Assembly (NCBI GenBank): GCA_031763025.1
Contig: JASSKH010000003.1
Coordinates: 15,930,992-15,994,991, forward strand
Direction: 5' to 3'
Source of the DNA: Macrocystis pyrifera
Lineage: Eukaryota; Sar; Phaeophyceae; Laminariales; Laminariaceae
DNA: 64,000 nucleotides
Shown here: positions 53,120 to 63,865 of the stretch, one piece after another
How positions within the stretch are numbered: position 1 is the first letter of the stretch
How the letters are laid out: each line of letters begins with the position of its first letter
The notes under the pieces: generated by a model
What the model was told of the DNA's origin: nothing
Database searches by the model: none
What the model saw: only the letters and a program-made list of their open reading frames with translations
Translations under genes and position numbers: made by a program

Positions 53120-55457
53120 TAGAGAAGTTTACGACACTATTTAAAGACAACAGCGAGAAAAAAAATCGCTATCCTCCGAGACAGATGGTGGTCGCAAAAG
53201 GCGAAACAGGAAGGGGATAAGACGAGCAAAACAAAATTATCGACGGCTGTCGTTATGCTTGGTTCACAATAATAATGATACCATGTAGGGGTGAAGAAAC
53301 GTAAGGAGCGCCAAAATGATGGAGTTGTCCATATTGGGAGTAGGAACGGTGCTCCGTCTCGGAACAGCTGGCATAGTTCATGGTCAAACTACTGCAAGGC
53401 AAGCAACACACGAGCCCCCCCCTCTCCTTCCGGAATGAAAACGTATTTGCACGGCCCAATGGACTTCGCGAAAACGATGACTGCGATTTCGTGTAGGGGA
53501 TCTGGACCTACCAGAAAGCAGAAGGAGGTATACAAGTAACCGGGAGGAGAAGGAAGTAGATGCACAGACGGGCCCTGTGGCAAAGCAATAGAGAGTAGAA
53601 CTCACATAGTGGGAGAATGTGGAAAGTACAACGAGATGTGGTAGAGTAGGGGGTGAGGAAATAGAAGAATGTGACCTGGAGGAGTTTGGTACGCTAGATA
53701 GTAGAGAGAAAACGATCGCTATCCCAGGAGAGAGATGGTGGTCACAGGCGGCAAAACTGGAAGGGGAAAATATTAGCAAAACGTTTCTAACCTTTTTTCG
53801 GAAACAACGTAATGAACGCCCAGCTGTTGGAGCTTTCTCTATTAGGAGTAGGAACGGTGCTCCGTCTCGAAAGGGATGCGCTGTCAATGGTCAAATGACT
53901 ATGGCGAGCAACAAATGAGGTTGCCCCTCCCCCCCCCCCCCCCCACGACGCAGCTACATAGTAAACCCATCGCTGTCTCCAGAAGTGACCACACCAGAAA
54001 TTAAATCAATTCATTGATGCTGTCATCAATATGCAAGATAATCCGCCTCTAAAGCGCTTCTTGGTAGGATGCAGCTCACCCTTCATGCGACTCGCCGGAC
54101 ACCTCACGGCGCTTCGCGCTTGGTGCGAGAAACGTCTGCCTGGTCGGTTAAAACCCGACGTGCTCCGTCCCGGCATTGTAAGGATGCGAGGGTCTATGGC
54201 CATACGACTACGGCCATGCATGATAATGAGTATACCCTCCAAGCAAGCAGAGCGGGAAGGGTTACGCCACCGCAAGAGGACCACTACCGACAATAGCATT
54301 CACCCAGATCGCGGGGCATTGCACTCTTCACAACGCGCCGCACCTGGTGAGGGAGAGCACCTCCTCCCTCTTCCGCTTCAAGCCCCATAACTTCAGCTCC
54401 TCCTCCTCTTCCTCCTCCTCTTCCTCCCCCTCCGCCCCCCCCGCCGCTTTATTGGCAGGAGTTCGCTTCACCGGATGCCTATCTCTGCGTCCCCCGTTCC
54501 CCGCAACAGATAAATTCCTCCCGGTACCGCCCCTTCCCCGCGCTGAAGCAGCCGCCGCCGCTGCCGCCGCTGCCGCTGCCACGACGGACGCCGCACCTTC
54601 TCCCAAATCATGGCTATCGCGGTCACGCAGCACCTCCTCCATGGCGCTCGAGACCTGCACACGAGAAACGTACGCCCTCGCGTTCGACAGCACGAGGCGC
54701 TCTAACACGTCCCTCTCTAGCGAGGTTCGCTCCGTCCGCTTCGTAGGGGTGCCACCACTACCTCCACTACTGCTACCACCACCAACACCACCGCCAATAC
54801 CACCACCACCACCACCATTTGTGACGGCTTCGCGTAGTCCTGGGCCCGCGCTGTCTGCCGCCTGCGTGGCCCCCAGCAACTTTCGTATCTGAAGGGAGGC
54901 GTTTCAAGCGTTTCAGCGGTTTCAAGCGCGTTTCAGGCGGTTGTGGGTGGGTATATACGCACATAAACCCCTGGTATATCACTACAAAAAGCGTAATTTC
55001 AAGAGGGAGGGATCCTTCAATGTATAGCTAGAGGAACCAGTGAAAAAAGCGGTAGACCAGCACGTGGGGTGCTGCACCACCTTTGAACCGATGCAATTGA
55101 TACGATTGTATAAACACGTAGCTTGTATCCGGAACGAGAGGGGTGCGATTTTAAGGGGGTCTCAACGGAGAAGGGGTTGTTTATGGAGGACATCACGAGT
55201 TGCGACACTGCGTTTGTTTCCGCGCTTTCACGTCCGCGAAGTGAGCGAGCACCGGAGGGGACTTATAGCACGAGGAGCCAAGCGCGGCTCGGTTCGGAAG
55301 GTGTTGTACGCTGCACTGCTATGGCTTGCTGCCTGGTGCTGCTGGTGGTGGTGCTGGTGGTGCTTGGGTGCTGCTGCTGCGGGTCTTTGCTACCACTGTT
55401 GTTGCTGATTGCTGCCGTTACCGCTGCCGCTGCCGCTGCCGTTGCCAGTGTTACTAC

Positions 55458-55495
<38 letters not shown>

Positions 55496-56473
55496 TGTCG
55501 ATCTCCGTCAATTCGAGTGCAGAACACCAAGGCTAACGATGCGAAAAAAATGTAACCGCCCGCGGCGCTCCGGCAAAAAACATACCAGGTACCAGGTATC
55601 GTCGAAAACAACATCACAGCAATCGCTCGCCCACTCACCACTCGAAGGTAGTGGTCCGTACTGAGCACACCCCAGTCTTCCCGTCCGGTGCCGAGACGGA
55701 AAGTTCTAAGAATGTTCTCCTTTCGCATGGACGTTAGCTCAAGATCCACGGCGGTCCTGTTCTCAAGCACCGTGTAGCTTTTCAGGCAACGTTCGCAACC
55801 GGAGGCAAGCGTTATTGAGACGGTGAGACAGCGAGATCGGGGTTGGATTTGCTGCTGCAGTGTGTAGATCGGTGATTGATGGTATCTGTTGCTTTGCTGC
55901 AACTCGACGAGACACTGCTGCAAGGCAGCTTCGACGAGGCAAGTCACGGGGAGGTTGAGTTATTGATAGTGTACAACACAGAAATATTGTCGTCTCGTTT
56001 GGGGGACAAACTACTTAGAATTTGAGTGGTTTGCCCCCAAAAAACGGAACTGCAGTCCTAAGCCGGGGCGTTTGGACGTTGCAACACACTGCAGCAAAAC
56101 ATATGCTTGACGCTAGCAGCAGCATCTGTTGCTCTGTCGTCTTGACACGACCGACACGGCAGTGTGCTGCTTCTACGAGGCGAAGTCGCAGTGAGGCTAC
56201 TGCAGATACTGCTGTACCTGGTAGGTTACAGTATTAATAGTGTACAACAAACACCACACCAATTGCATTGGCACTGTCGGAGCGTTGGGACGTTGCAACA
56301 CACCGCAGCAACAGCCGTACCTGATGATGCTAATAATATTGCGCTGCGAGAAGAACGGCCGTTTTGAAGTAGAGCTTCGCGCATCTCAACCTCGGGGCGA
56401 GCGTCTCGGTCACTCACATCTGATGCTGAAGGACGATGCCCGTGCGCTCCCCGCCGCCGCTTCCAAGCCGAGC

Positions 56474-56511
<38 letters not shown>

Positions 56512-56953
56512 TGCTGCCACCATCGCCCTCGCTGCTGCTATTCTCTGCGGAGTTTCTCCCTCTTCCCGGCGGAGGTGATCTTATTGCACCGTAAAACTCT
56601 CTCTGCAAGGACAGCACGGCGGCCATGGTGTCGTTTGGCAAGTCGGTTGCATCGAATGCGTCGTCATCCACCCCGTACGGGTCTTGATCGTACCCGTTAG
56701 CGTCGCCAGTGCCGCTGCCGCCATCGCCGCCGCTAGTAGCATCCAAGGCCTGTCGTCGAGCTGAATGTTCTGGTACCGAAAATTGCGGGAAAGGCGAGCG
56801 ATTTCGTCCCACCGCTGCTTCTGTGGAGTTCGTTTCAAGAGACGGTGTAGCTCGATCTTGCTCGTGATCGAGGCGCCTCTTACGACCACGGCTGTCACCA
56901 ACGTTTCCCGGTACATTCATGTGTGGGGGGATTTTGTGTCCTGCAGGAGACAC
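51414..56953 (-). CDS. STK19: STK19 homologue (winged-helix protein), 5 exons
   Basis: Predicted 506-residue protein. Exons in transcript order: 56953-56418, 55777-55639, 54888-54344, 52620-52542, 51635-51414; phases agree throughout and the stop is TAG. Matches to the Stk19 family: [17 protein letters not shown] across exons 1-2, [20 protein letters not shown] (exon 2), [14 protein letters not shown] (exon 4), and [17 protein letters not shown] followed by [11 protein letters not shown] and TPSGAFLRL (exon 5). Human STK19 is a nuclear winged-helix DNA-binding protein of transcription-coupled repair rather than a true kinase. This copy is longer than the human protein because of poly-Ser, poly-Gly, poly-Ala and poly-Glu inserts and a long disordered N-terminus. 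The start is the first in-frame ATG; a second Met lies 11 codons on. Confidence 0.9.
51636..52541 (-). other. STK19 intron 4
   Basis: 906 bp with (CCAT)n microsatellites (52066-52118 and 52436-52486). Long open frames on both strands come from these repeats. TACCTGGTA palindrome at 51962. Confidence 0.7.
53086..53930 (+). pseudogene. Two truncated LINE copies head to tail
   Basis: A 34-C run, a rearranged LINE fragment ending ACACGAGCCCCCC (53119-53420), then a second fragment from GAAAACGTATTTGCACGGCC to GGTCAAATGACTATGGCGAG (to 53929). Frame 53619-53918 reads [20 protein letters not shown]. Lies in STK19 intron 3, antisense to that gene. Confidence 0.75.
53931..54240 (+). mobile_element. 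5'-truncated SINE (S7)
   Basis: Starts at the C-run of the LINE copy and ends GATAATGAGTATACCCTCC; its C-tail is nearly lost. It runs to within 105 bp of the end of STK19 exon 3. Confidence 0.75.
54344..54888 (-). CDS. STK19: STK19 homologue, exon 3 with low-complexity inserts
   Basis: 545 bp, opening [15 protein letters not shown] after the acceptor CCCTTCAG. Family-like helices ([26 protein letters not shown]) are broken up by a Gly/Ser run, an 11-Ala run and a Glu run. These inserts explain the length excess. Donor ACCAG|GTGCGG, phase 2. Confidence 0.82.
54889..55638 (-). other. STK19 intron 2
   Basis: 750 bp with GCT/CTG-rich microsatellites (55325-55495). The double TACCAGGTACCAGGTA at 55583 lies here. 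Open frames reflect the repeats. Confidence 0.65.
55983..56065. mobile_element. Small palindromic MITE copy 3 (STK19 intron 1)
   Basis: GTCTCGTTTGGGGGACAAAC, AGAATTTGAGTGG, then CCCCCAAAAAACGGAACTGC. Palindrome arms about 35 bp. Confidence 0.72.
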
Positions 56954-57166
56954 TCGTACAGCAGTGGCTCTGGGCTCTCACCTGACATGCTCTCTCTTCT
57001 GACTGGATCATCCCCTAGCGCAAAAAAGCCTTCCTTAAATATTGAAACCTTCGTGAAAGCGGATGCGACGATGCGACGATGCGACACCCACCCACCACAC
57101 GGGTTGGCCCGACCTTTACAAGTGATATATACGAAGAGGCTTGCTCAATTGAACTTCGCGAAGACC
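56954..57166. promoter_or_regulatory. Short shared 5' region between divergent genes
   Basis: Only 213 bp separate the STK19-like start codon (56953, minus) from the start codon of the 232-residue gene (57167, plus). Both 5' UTRs and core promoters must lie here or overlap the coding regions, so a bidirectional promoter is likely. I see no clear TATA box. CGATGCGACGATGCGACGAT at about 57067 is a short tandem repeat. Confidence 0.5.
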
Positions 57167-60100
57167 ATGCCGAAAGGAGGGAGGTTGGTCTTCAAGGGGG
57201 GAGAGGTTGCCGTCTCCTCCAGGGGCAAGAAGAAGGACAAGATCAAGCGTAAGCGAGAGAGGGCTCTCGCCAAGGCCGAGGCAGAGGGCGGTATGCCCTC
57301 GACAGGCAACGGAGCGTCAGGTGCAGCTGGAGGCGCCAGTGCAGCTGGCAACGCCGAGGGAGGGAAGCAGGATGCGTTTGGCGAGGAGGAGATGATACCT
57401 GTATCAGGAACGGGCCGAATCACGTCCTCGGGCACAGCGGTGCAAGGGCACGAGGCGAAGTTTATGGACGAGCTGCACGCCGGCGACGCTATCCTCGTCA
57501 CCCACCCGACGACGTGAGTGAGAGAGCGGGAGCTATGATACGTGCATGTGGCATACGCATACCGGTAGCTTTGTCCTAAACTTCCCCGCAGTATACGATT
57601 GGATCTGCTTACGTGCGTGCCTATTGTTTGTTTTTGACCCATCTGGGTATCATCACATATCACAGCGCTCGTGTTGGTTACATGTCAGACCGCACGTGTT
57701 GGTCATCGTATGTACCCAAGTGACATTCCACGACCTCCGTCCGGCGGTAGTGGACAAACCTTGGTATTAATAGTAGATCTTCCTGGGGTAGCTAATTAGG
57801 CACTCTGATTGGCTAGGGGTATGTTTTACGCGGCTTAATCAACTTTCGAGTCTTTCCCAGCCACAGCATCCCGAGTCATCCCGAGTCAACCTAGAGTCTT
57901 CCCAAGCTCAGCATCCGCGCCGGCCGAGCCAACCTAGAGTCTTAACAAGCACAACATCACAGCACTGACCACTGGCATAGGGTTCGGGTTCGGGTTACGG
58001 TTAGGGTTCGGGTCGGAGGGTCGGACGGGAGGGAAAAGGACGTTGCAAAGCAGAGAGCAGTCCCACGGGTGGTTGCTGCCGCTGTTTCGAAATAAGCACG
58101 ACCCCGCCTCCGCCTCTGACTCCAACGCCCGCTTCACCCAACGCAACCTGGCTTCAGAAACGGGACTACTGCTGTAGTCGCGGGAACGGCGCTTAAAAAA
58201 AACGGCGCTTTACAATACCGTAAAGTTTCTGACACAGGGATAGCACGTCCGGCTTTCCCCTGCCCTCGCCGACATACAGCAGTACGAGTAGTTATTTCGT
58301 AGTCACGTCGCTCGCGTTTGTTGAGTACCTGAAATTCGTCCCAGGGGGTGTGTTATCTTGATTATAGTATACGGTGTTGAGAAAGCACGCTTCCGCCCAA
58401 AGAGGCTCTGTCGTCCCTCGCCGACAAGGTAGTCAACGTCGCTCGCGTGGAGGCACGCTTCCGCCCAGAGAGGCCCTGTGAGCGGCAGTGGCACACGGTT
58501 GAAGAGGAGAAATGGCCGCGAACGTGCCTGTGGGGAGAGCTGTCGATAAAGTTATCAGGCGTTTATTACCTCAAACGTCTACAGGTAGGTCTTGTTGTCG
58601 GCTTTTGATAGCACCAGTGAGTGGGTTTAGTGAGTGGGTACACTTTCCAGCTGCATGGAGTCCAGGACGATGTCGTGGTGCTCGTCGAACAGGCTATCTG
58701 TGCGACAAAGGTCTGCCAGCAAGTAGTACGACATCGTCTTAGACTCCATGCAGCTGGACGATGTGCCTATTGGCGCTGTCAGCACCGAGGATGTCGGCTT
58801 TGACTTTTCAGGTTCTCTTCGAGCTGGCTCAAGCTCAATACTGTACCCCCAGTGTGGCTCCTCGTCAGTTTTCCCCGCAGTTTCTTCGAGTTAGACCCTG
58901 AAGTTTTTCCACCGTGTTCGATGAACCTTGCCGAAATTTGGACGGATGGGGTCTTCCTCTTGTTTTTTTTCGCCTGAAATTTGGTGTTCTAGCGGCGAGT
59001 AACTCCGCCGAGTGGGGGTTAACGATGGCGTTGCCTGGCGTACGTTTCCTCAAAAGTCAAAGTCGGTATCCTCGGTGTTGACAGCGACAGCGTGCGTACC
59101 TTCCGGCTACACGGAGTCCAAAAAGGTGTCGGGGTACTCGTCGAACAGCTTTTTGACCGCAGGTTGGGTCGTGGAGATGATCCTACCGCACTCTTCGATC
59201 GGCAGTTAGTTCACAGCAGTCGCAGTCTTTGCAGGTCCGGCTATCGTCCTCGTTTATCGTCCACGCAAACGAGGACGGCAACCCGACTTGCCAAGACTGC
59301 GACCGCTGTGACCTAACTGCCCATCGAAGAGGGGCGGCAGAGTTGATTCCAGGCCTAAGACTGCCAACAAGCTGTTCGACAAGTACCACGACACAATCGT
59401 GGGCCCGGGTTGGCCAAAACTGCCACTGCTGTGAACTGCCCATCGAAGAGGAGCGGCAGGGTTATCTCCACGCCTAAGACTGCGCCAAGAAGCTGTTCGA
59501 CAAGTACCACTACACCTTGTCGGATTTCATACAGCTATACGCGTAGCAACTTCGTCGTGTACCAAGTATTATTTTATACCTGGTACATACATAACCGTGA
59601 GCCCCGCGACACCCAAGACAGTATGTACGTATCGAACACCCCCTGGTCGTTGCCCCCTTTCTCTCTTCGAACCGGGGCGTAGAGTAAAACACAGCACATT
59701 GATGGCGGCTGACGTTATATCGTTTTTTTCAGAACAAACGAGTTGACCCCTTTTTTCATAACGAAAAAACGCGGCTGTCAGTATCCAGCAGCGCGGAGCT
59801 TACCACGTCACTCAGCATGATCCCATGATACGGCGGTCAAAAATCGTGATAGCACTATTAACACGTACACGCTGCTTCCATGGAATTCTGACAACGCTTG
59901 GGGGGCCGCTATTAAATGGAGCAGTGGCACGATTGCCTTCAGCCCATTTGTCTAGTGCTTCAGTAGTAAAATACGGATATAGCAGTGTACCCTTGTACCT
60001 TATGCCTGGCAGTAAACTGTGCCAGGTACCGAAAAACACTCCCCGACGCTCTTCTCACCTTGCCTATGTATGCCGCTGTGTCCCGTCTTTTGGCCCTATT

Positions 60101-61986
60101 TTTCTCTGGGCGAGTTGCTAAGTTACGTACGGCCGCCTATATTTATTGGGGCCCTTTTTGAGCTGGGTGGAAAAAGCCGGAGATCCTGTGGAAAACCTGA
60201 AATCGGGGGATCTGAAGCCGCAAATCGCCTTTTTTTTGTGCGCTCCACCAGCGCACAGTAGGTGATGGTATTAACCCTTTCAGGGCAAACTGCAGCCCCG
60301 TTTTGGGCACAAACCAGTCAAATTCTAAGTAGTTTGCGCCCACAACGAGACTGCAGCACCAAGGGAGTGACAAATATCCAGGGCTATTCACGGGTCATGA
60401 CCCGCGACCCGCGGGTCAGGTCAGGATTTTTTTTACATCAAACGGTTCGGCTCGGGTCGGGTCACCCCTACCCGACCCAGCCCGACTCGACCCGCAAGAT
60501 TTGACCCGACCCGTGAACAGCCCTGCTAATGTCCACCAACAACGCGAGTTCCTATTAATATCAATGCCAATGGCTAGAGCTGCCCTATGCCTTATAGCGC
60601 GTCCCTGCGCCGTCTGTCCGCCGTCCGCGTGTCTGATCGAAACAGGCTGCGTGAAGAAACACGCATCGTGAAGATGGTTCTCAGCAACATGTCCATCGGC
60701 ATCAGCAGCCCGTTCAGCTCCGACCTCATCTCGACCACCAAGTTTCGCTTCATCAAGGCGCCGAGGCTGGAGATGAGCGCAGCGAGCAAGGCGGAGGATT
60801 CCAAGCGACGTAAAACACAGGTGCGCGGCACGCTCGGCGGTGAAGGGAGGGAGGGAGGGGTAATCATGTCATGTATGGCCGTAGTCGTATGACCAGTGAC
60901 CCTTGCATCCCCACGATGCCGGGACGGACGGGGGGGGCACACTCATTTGTTGCTTTCCTCGGTCATTTGATCAATGACCACGCATCTCTTTCAAGACGGA
61001 ACACCGTACCTACTCCTGATAGAGACACCTCCAACCGGGATAGAGGGCAGGGTTAAAGGGAGGTGTGCCAAGCGGCATCTTTTGGCGTGAGCGGGGGGGG
61101 GGGGGGGTACTCGATAGGAGAGATGTACTCGATCTCATGCATGACCGTAGTCGTGTGACCATAGTTTGGCGGCAGGGGGGGGGGGGGGTACGCATGTCAT
61201 GCATGGCCGTAGTCATATGACCGTAGATCTTCGCATCGCTACAATGCCCGAGATAAAAAGCTGAACCGTTCGGGGCTACCCGTTATCGCTGTATTTGTGT
61301 TGTTTGTCATTGATCATTGATGCAGTTGTAATATGATTTTTTGTGTCGCGGCAGTCATTGCCTGGCGTTGGTTCGCGTAAAGCAAGACGTCTTTATTTTC
61401 GTGTGATTTTCTCGCTATTGTACCTACAACAAAATCTTCAACGATGTCAAAGACCTGCACGCTCTCTGGCGCGTGCCTGAAGAGCTGGCGAATCGGAGTT
61501 GTCCGCGTTCTGGCAGATAACACGGCGATTGGGTCATATTGGAAACCCTTGTGGGAGTGTAGGTAAGTAAAGAGGAGGGGAGGAGGGGTGTAGAAAGAAG
61601 GGGGCGGGGGGGGGTAAGAAGGGAAGGTGAGGGGAGTGCAGTGCAGAGGAGGGGGGGGGGAGGGGGGGTTCATACGCTGTCTCACAACAGTTTTGTTTGT
61701 TTGTTTGTCGACTCTGCTGAGGTGCCGTTTGCCTTTTACCCCCCGCCCCTCTCCTTGCTTAATGAGTACACCCCCCCCTCTCCTTGCGTGCACCGGACGC
61801 GTTGAACAGGAGGAAGATAGCGCGTTCGGAACGTACGCCGGCGATGGCGGCAAGCGTCTAGTGTACCGGGAACGCACTCCGGCGGGAAACTACCGCATCA
61901 TCGAGCGGACCGTGGACGAAGCGATGTCTCGGGAACAGATGCTAGACATGCGCGCAACAAAAAAGGCCGACAGACATTGTAACTAG
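57167..61986 (+). CDS. Conserved eukaryotic protein of unknown function, 3 exons
   Basis: Predicted 232 residues from exons 57167-57513, 60646-60820 and 61810-61986; phases 2, 0 and stop TAG agree. Exon 1 has a basic start (MPKGGRLVFKGG, then KKKDKIKRKRERALAK) likely to act as a nuclear-localisation or RNA-binding tail, then GTGRITSSGTAVQGHEAKFM and GDAILVTHP. Exon 2 gives REETRIVKMVLSNMSIGISS. Exon 3 gives FGTYAGDGGKRLVYRER and the end LDMRATKKADRHC. I believe this motif order occurs in a conserved family of protists, plants and fungi, but I cannot name it and assign no function. The start is the only ATG preceding the basic stretch at the expected place. Confidence 0.82.
58630..59530. repeat. 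Inverted and direct repeat block
   Basis: 58741-58812 pairs with 59048-59115 (GTCAGCACCGAGGATGTCGG against CCGGTATCCTCGGTGTTGAC-like sequence). 59201-59237 pairs with 59287-59323. CTGTTCGACAAGTACCACG-type units occur at least four times in both directions. Lies in intron 1 of the 232-residue gene. Confidence 0.7.
60274..60371. mobile_element. Small palindromic MITE copy 4
   Basis: CCTTTCAGGGCAAACTGCAG, CCCGTTTTGGGC, AAATTCTAAGTAGTTTG, GCCCACAACGAGACTGCAGC. It stands eight bases before the hAT-like MITE. Confidence 0.75.
60379..60525. mobile_element. 147-bp hAT-like MITE
   Basis: Terminal repeats CAGGGCTATTCACGGGTC and (other strand) CAGGGCTGTTCACGGGTC, 17/18 identical. The flanking octamers CAAATATC and CTAATGTC match at 6 of 8 positions. 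The inside is GACCCGACCC-rich and palindromic. Ends of CAGGG type and 8-bp duplications are typical of hAT. Confidence 0.75.
60646..60820 (+). CDS. Unknown conserved protein, exon 2
   Basis: Joins HPTT of exon 1 to LREETRIVKMVLSNMSIGIS. Acceptor CGAAACAG, one base completing a Thr codon; donor ACACAG|GTGCGC, phase 0. The long intron before it (57514-60645) contains the inverted-repeat block and two MITEs. Confidence 0.82.
60850..61255 (-). mobile_element. Minus-strand SINE and LINE tail fragments
   Basis: Reading the minus strand, pieces of SINE tail (ACTACGGCCATACATGAC, 60865-60930), LINE tail (GACCACGCATCTC to CACTCATTTGTTGC complement, 60938-61045) and two more SINE tails end in G-runs on the plus strand (61092-61107, 61178-61190). 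The chain is the mirror of the plus-strand arrays. Confidence 0.7.
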
Positions 61987-63700
61987 AGGAGGAAAGGAAG
62001 AGGCGATGGCAGGGGAATACAAAAGGGTGGATCTATTCCAGTAGCTGATAGATAGTGAACGTTGCATCATTGTGCTCTGGTGGTATGATATGGAGGCGGC
62101 GGGGTGGGGGGGGGGGGGGGGGGAGCAAGTGTGGCAACCTCTGTTTGGCTACCGGAATTGAACTTGATCGGCAGTAAATGTACATATGCGGAAATGTTTA
62201 AATAGTTGGGCGTTTCCTTCACGGGGACAGTCCGAAGGTGTAATTTCACCGCACGTGGTCCGGACTTACCGTTTGAGGCTCCCTGGACGTTTCTCACGAG
62301 CGAGCGCGGACCGCGAGGGATTCTTGTGCGACGGAAGCTGTTCAACCAATTTTTAATGCCACGAATGCTGCACTGCTTGTACGCGTACGTCTAGTTGAAA
62401 TTTTAAAAAAATCCCTTGCGGGCGTATCACCACGGTAGAGAACGATTATTCAAGGTGGCATACACACGAAACCAAGTCACCTGGTATGTACCCCGCTGTG
62501 CGCTTCTCTGCTGTGAGCACTCGTATTGTCCCACACGTAGTAACTGTGAACACCGACATGCTAAACATTTCGAAAGGTATTTTTGGTAACCACGGGCTAG
62601 ATTGGGGCATTTTTCCCAGTGTCGATCAACGGGACACCGAATGTCTCTCAGGTGTCTTGCCACCGAACCTCGCGGAAAGAAAGGGATTTGTTCCTCTTTC
62701 AAGCATACCGTTCGTGACCTCTTATCAACCCGTTTCGTGTCCGACCTGTTTTCAAGGAAAATCTTGAAGCTGTCCCACCACCCACCATCCGCCAGCCCTT
62801 AGTTTCAACTCCTCGGCCGCCCCCGTGCGTTGAGTAACTTGATATATGTCTACTCAATTATCCTGGAGCACCCCGATTTCTAAGCAAGTGAGACAATTAT
62901 CCGAGACCACGCCCATTTCTAGGTAATTTTTTTTCGTTGGCCACCTTTTTTTCTGACGACACATCGCCGAGGGCCCGCAACTTTGTGCCCCTCAAAATAG
63001 GTGGAAACCCACTGTCTGAAAACTATCGAGGGAGGGCAACATACAGGATATAGCCATATCTCGTGACCACGTAAATGCCGCTAGTAGCCAGCTATCGCTC
63101 CAATTCATGGATGATCATTGACAGAGACGATAGGGCGTTATTTTGCATTGGTCGCATCTTCCAGTCAGACAAACATCTGATTGAATGACAAGACCAAAAG
63201 CCGCAACAACACCCGATAGACCTCCAGCGAACCATCGCAGGAAAAATATCAACCCTCAAGCTTTCGTACACGTACATACACGATCGCGCAACAGCCTACA
63301 GGTCCAGTCAGTAAATAGACGTTCACCCGTTTACATACCGGTACCTGGTATATGATAAGACTGCTGTCTGCGCTGCTGGCAGATGGAAATTCGGGGGGTT
63401 CAAAAATTCAGGAAAAAGAACAAAGGGAGTTTTCCGATCCTTCTTGCGTCGCTGAAAAGCGCGAGTCGGCAACGTTTCGATGAAGATCGAAGAGCTGCGG
63501 GAACACTGAACCGAATCCGCGATAAAAACGAAGGAGACAAGGGAAGACCCCTTTAACCAATGCTTGTCAAGTAGGTCGCCGAGCGTAAGCTTCTACCAGA
63601 TTTTTTTTTGTTTCTTTGGTCCGAGGTATTATTAATAGTCGAGTTGCTTCCCCATCCCATTATCATCTTGGGCCTTTTCTTTTTCTCTCCCTCCTAGTAG
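61987..63700. other. Intergenic, no gene recognised
   Basis: G-run at 62105-62123. Overlapping frames near 62206-62394 and 62427-62767 lack any motif I know. The 3' UTR of the 232-residue gene should lie at the start. Confidence 0.55.
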
Positions 63701-63865
63701 TAGCTCAGATCCGGGGTCACGTAGCAGGCTTGCCCCCCCCCCCCCCTACGACTGGGGCCATGCATGACAATGAGTACACCCCCCCCCCCCCCCCGACTAC
63801 GGTCCGTGCCTTGCATTTTTGCCGCGAGAAGACTGCAGCCCTTTCTTCCTTCGTCGACTTGAGCT
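63700..63865 (+). mobile_element. SINE tail inserted in a dispersed repeat at its C-run
   Basis: The host repeat (AGCTCAGATCCGGGGTCACG ... GACTACGGTCCGTGCC) matches 40160-40275. Between its C-run and the next base lies CTACGACTGGGGCCATGC ... AATGAGTACA with C-runs on both sides, i.e. a tail-only SINE copy of about 60 bp. Confidence 0.78.

Noticed and set aside
54347..54892. Plus-strand 181-codon frame at STK19 exon 3
   Set aside because: Shadow of the minus-strand exon. Only the minus strand shows Stk19 family motifs and correct splice phases.
57973..58015. Telomere-like GGTTAGGGTTCGGG stretch
   Set aside because: Too short and irregular to be telomeric; it lies in the intron of the 232-residue gene.
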